Assembly: GCA_963082975.1 (NCBI GenBank)
Contig: OY720344.1
Coordinates: forward strand, 76,868,053 to 76,932,052
Length of the DNA stretch: 64,000 nucleotides
Reading direction: 5' to 3'
From: Labia minor
Taxonomy: Eukaryota > Arthropoda > Insecta > Dermaptera > Spongiphoridae
Each line of letters starts with the position of its first letter. Position 1 is the first letter of the stretch. The notes beneath the pieces were generated by a model. It worked only from the letters and a program-made list of their open reading frames with translations, did not search any database and was not told the origin of the DNA. The position numbers and the translations under genes were made by a program. Positions 61,812-64,000 of the stretch are shown one piece after another.

Positions 61812-61995
61812 AGGGGTGTGCAAACTTTTTGAAACGGTCCCGTTTTTATTTAGTTTCAACCCCGTGTCCTGTCGACAAATCTTGCAACGTTCATTTGACC
61901 CACTTCCCAATGTTCGAATAAGCTGAAATTTCGCATACATATGTAACTCCAATGACAATACAATATTCTGGTTCAACTTAGGTCAAGGTGACCTA
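61812..61995. mobile_element. hAT-like end joined to a dispersed repeat
   Basis: CAGGGGTGTGCAAACTTTTT starts near 61813 and is a typical hAT terminus. The following sequence (GCTGAAATTTCGCATACATA, then AACTCCAATGACAATACAAT) reads like an old interspersed repeat. The other terminus was not found. The 65-codon - strand frame is part of it. Confidence 0.5.
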
Positions 61996-62066
61996 GGAGG
62001 TATTATATTTATCAATTAGTAATTACATATTGCATAATATTGAAAAATAATAATTATCTATATTTA

Positions 62067-62127
62067 TATATAACATAAGAGCTAATTTAATTTTTATATA
62101 ACATAAGAGCTAATTTAATTTTTTATC
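62067..62127. repeat. 29-bp tandem duplication
   Basis: TATATAACATAAGAGCTAAT, then TTAATTTTT, occurs twice in direct succession, ending at the mariner fragment. Confidence 0.8.
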
Positions 62128-62180
62128 CAAAAACCTGGGTTTCATTCAAAAAGTCACGGAATTAAAACCTGCCCTCGTAA
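62120..62180 (+). mobile_element. Solo mariner 3' end
   Basis: CCAAAAACCTGGGTTTCATT, then CAAAAAGTCACGG and CCTGCCCTCGTAA, match the 3' end of the mariner remnant at 40809-40863 with a few changes. No transposase sequence precedes it. Confidence 0.8.
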
Positions 62181-62189
62181 CTCATTTGA

Positions 62190-62950
62190 ATTAAATAATT
62201 TATTCTAAAAGTTATCATTTTAATTAAATTAATTTAAATCATGTTTAGTTATTTTGTAAAAATAAGATATTTTTTAATTTTAATGAATATTAAAGTAATG
62301 TCAATATTGTTTTTGAAATGATATATGTATAAATAAACTAAATAAACTAATAAAATAATAATAATAATAATCAGTTCCCTATACCACCGATTTGATATAT
62401 AGTATTTTGAGTTGAAGAATCGACCTGAATTAGATTCTTTCAACATTTAAACTAAAACCTGAAAACATAAACCAGACAAAATTTCTGTCAAGACTAAAAA
62501 TTAGTAAATAAAAAAAAATATAAAAAAAAACTTTTTAATGGAAAAACGTAAATTCTACTTCAAATAGACATAGTTATCAATTATAGTGGAAAAGGAAAAA
62601 AAAAATAGAAAAGTTTGTGCATATACAATGAAATGTCCTTAGTATTCTTTTCCTTTCCCTGTATGTTTGGCATCTACGCTTCCTATTTTTAGATATGATT
62701 AATTGTAAGGAAATCGTGGTGTGCGTGATAAAATTATTTTCTACTTTTTAGTTCATTTAAATAAAAGCGTGTTTTTAAAAAGTTTTTTTTTATATTTTTT
62801 TTTATTTCTTCTAGGTAAATATTTCACATGTTATGTATGATTTTGATGAAAATTTTTTTCGATGATATAACATTAAATATAAATATTAATAATAAATAAT
62901 TAATAAATATTAAATATAATATAAATAATAACAAAAAATGCCCCCCCCCC
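62190..62950. other. AT-rich intergenic DNA
   Basis: No gene is supported. It ends in a ten-base C run at 62941. Confidence 0.45.
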
Positions 62951-62956
62951 ATTCTA

Positions 62957-63130
62957 GATCACTGATTCACAAAGTGAGCGCTACTGCCCCGAGGTGGATG
63001 CTGCAGCAATCAAGGGCAATGATGGCCACAGGTGCATTTGGTGGAAATTGTATTACCTTTCTATTCTGGGTTCAATACAGATTCATAATTTTAAAATACA
63101 ATGTTTCTTATTTATCCCTTTCTTTACTAA
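62957..63130. mobile_element. hAT MITE relative (left part)
   Basis: TCACTGATTCACAAAGTGAG, then CGCTACTGCCCCGAGG and GATGGCCACAGGTGCATTTG, parallel the left part of the MITE at 37546 (GTGATTCCCAAGGTGGGCGC, then GATAGCCACAGGTGAATTTA). Right-hand limit and target duplication are not visible. Confidence 0.6.
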
Positions 63131-63528
63131 ATTATTCGTAAAAGGTAGAAACATGTGAAAAAAAATTTTTTTTAATAAAATTTGAAGTGTCCCGATTTTT
63201 ATTTCATAATTATGAGAATCTCTAGACTTGTCTCATCTGATTAATACTATATGTAATATTATTTAAAAAAAAATCTTATATTTTTATAAAACGATATTAA
63301 GTACAAGTATATGATTATATACAATAAAATATATATAACTAAATTGTAATTCTTATTCCGCCTTGTCTCAATGAAAATGTGGTAATTTTAGGTAAGACCC
63401 AACTTTCACCATTCACTCTCTTTTTTTTATTGTAGGTTTCTTTTATATATTAGTATATATTAGAACAACTATGAATCCTTATTTATAACTTATTTTGATT
63501 GCAAATAAAAATAAATAAAAAAAATTTG

Positions 63529-63916
63529 CAGCGCCGGATAAAGAGGCGGACAAGCCAGGCGATGCCCGAGACCCCAAATTTTGAGAGCGCCGATATAAAA
63601 ATAAATTATATTTTACATTCATTGTTTTTAAATTTTATAACTTAAAATTGATCATTTTTCATGAAAAATCGATTTTTTAGCAAACAATAAATTGTTTTTT
63701 CTTTAATAATACCAAATAAAGGTCTCAACGTTAATTAATTTATTTTTGCCAACAGATTGAATAATTGTAATATTATTTATAAGAAAACTAGGCTGGAAAT
63801 TAATAGTGCTAAGTAAGACAAAATATTTGCAGTAAAATTGTATTTTCTTCTATGAAAAGGCGCCAAATTTTGTTTTGCTCGCGCGCGGGCCGCTCTAAAT
63901 ACTAAAACCGCCTCTG
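63529..63916. mobile_element. hAT-like MITE near the window end
   Basis: Ends read inward as CAGCGCCGGATAAAG and CAGAGGCGGTTTTAG (9 of 15 match), both leading into GC-rich sequence (GCGGACAAGCCAGGC at the left, GCGCGCGGGCCGCTC at the right). The 8-bp flanks do not match, so the copy is old or the limits are slightly off. Confidence 0.55.
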
Positions 63917-64000
63917 AGTTTATAATATTATATAGTTATATTAGTACTTGTAGTTAGTCTCTTCGCAGTTAATTTATGTATACTTTTTATTATATTTTTT

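Overview
The window is nuclear DNA of a very AT-rich, intron-rich eukaryote, almost certainly an arthropod. The best evidence is a seven-exon BTB-BACK gene that closely resembles the insect serine-enriched protein (gprs). Supporting evidence is the mobile-element load: mariner, hAT and piggyBac fragments, RT-bearing LINE pieces and tRNA-derived SINEs. I cannot name the species from sequence alone. There are no operons, rRNA genes, CRISPR arrays or viral genes. Coding DNA is well under 5 % of the window, and most long open frames are chance or repeat-derived.

Left part (1-9.1 kb): a small gene with no long open frame. A TATA box (1225) precedes a signal-peptide exon (1318-1416). Two further exons (7132-7265 and 8954-9068) follow with compatible phases and good splice signals. 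Together they predict a secreted protein of about 115 residues with six cysteines after the signal peptide. Its second intron carries an internally deleted hAT transposon (7988-8414) that keeps the last codons of its transposase.

Middle part (9-36 kb): an intergenic repeat landscape. It holds a 102-bp tandem repeat built of short dyads (13963-14263), two adjacent long inverted repeats (14891-15828), a cluster of GAGC/GCTC dyad modules with a SINE inserted between 13-bp duplications (18.67-19.64 kb), a broken D34D mariner (24.2-25.05 kb), a decayed LINE (28.64-31.14 kb), a piggyBac-type MITE with TTAA ends (31276-31588), a LINE 3' fragment (35.85-36.1 kb) and several GC-rich islands of unknown role. 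One island (26.2-26.59 kb) ends in a perfect splice donor and may be an upstream untranslated exon of gprs.

Right part (36.5-55 kb): gprs on the + strand, seven exons, about 400 codons. All phases join without a break and all introns are GT-AG. Its introns hold nested elements: a LINE split by a hAT MITE, another hAT MITE, two mariner remnants, head-to-head tRNA-like repeats, a perfect 78-bp inverted repeat with a hammerhead-like loop, and a hAT MITE inside a microsatellite-linked repeat. Downstream of the gene (55-64 kb) are SINE remnants, hAT ends, a MITE with 34-bp terminal repeats and long AT-rich stretches.
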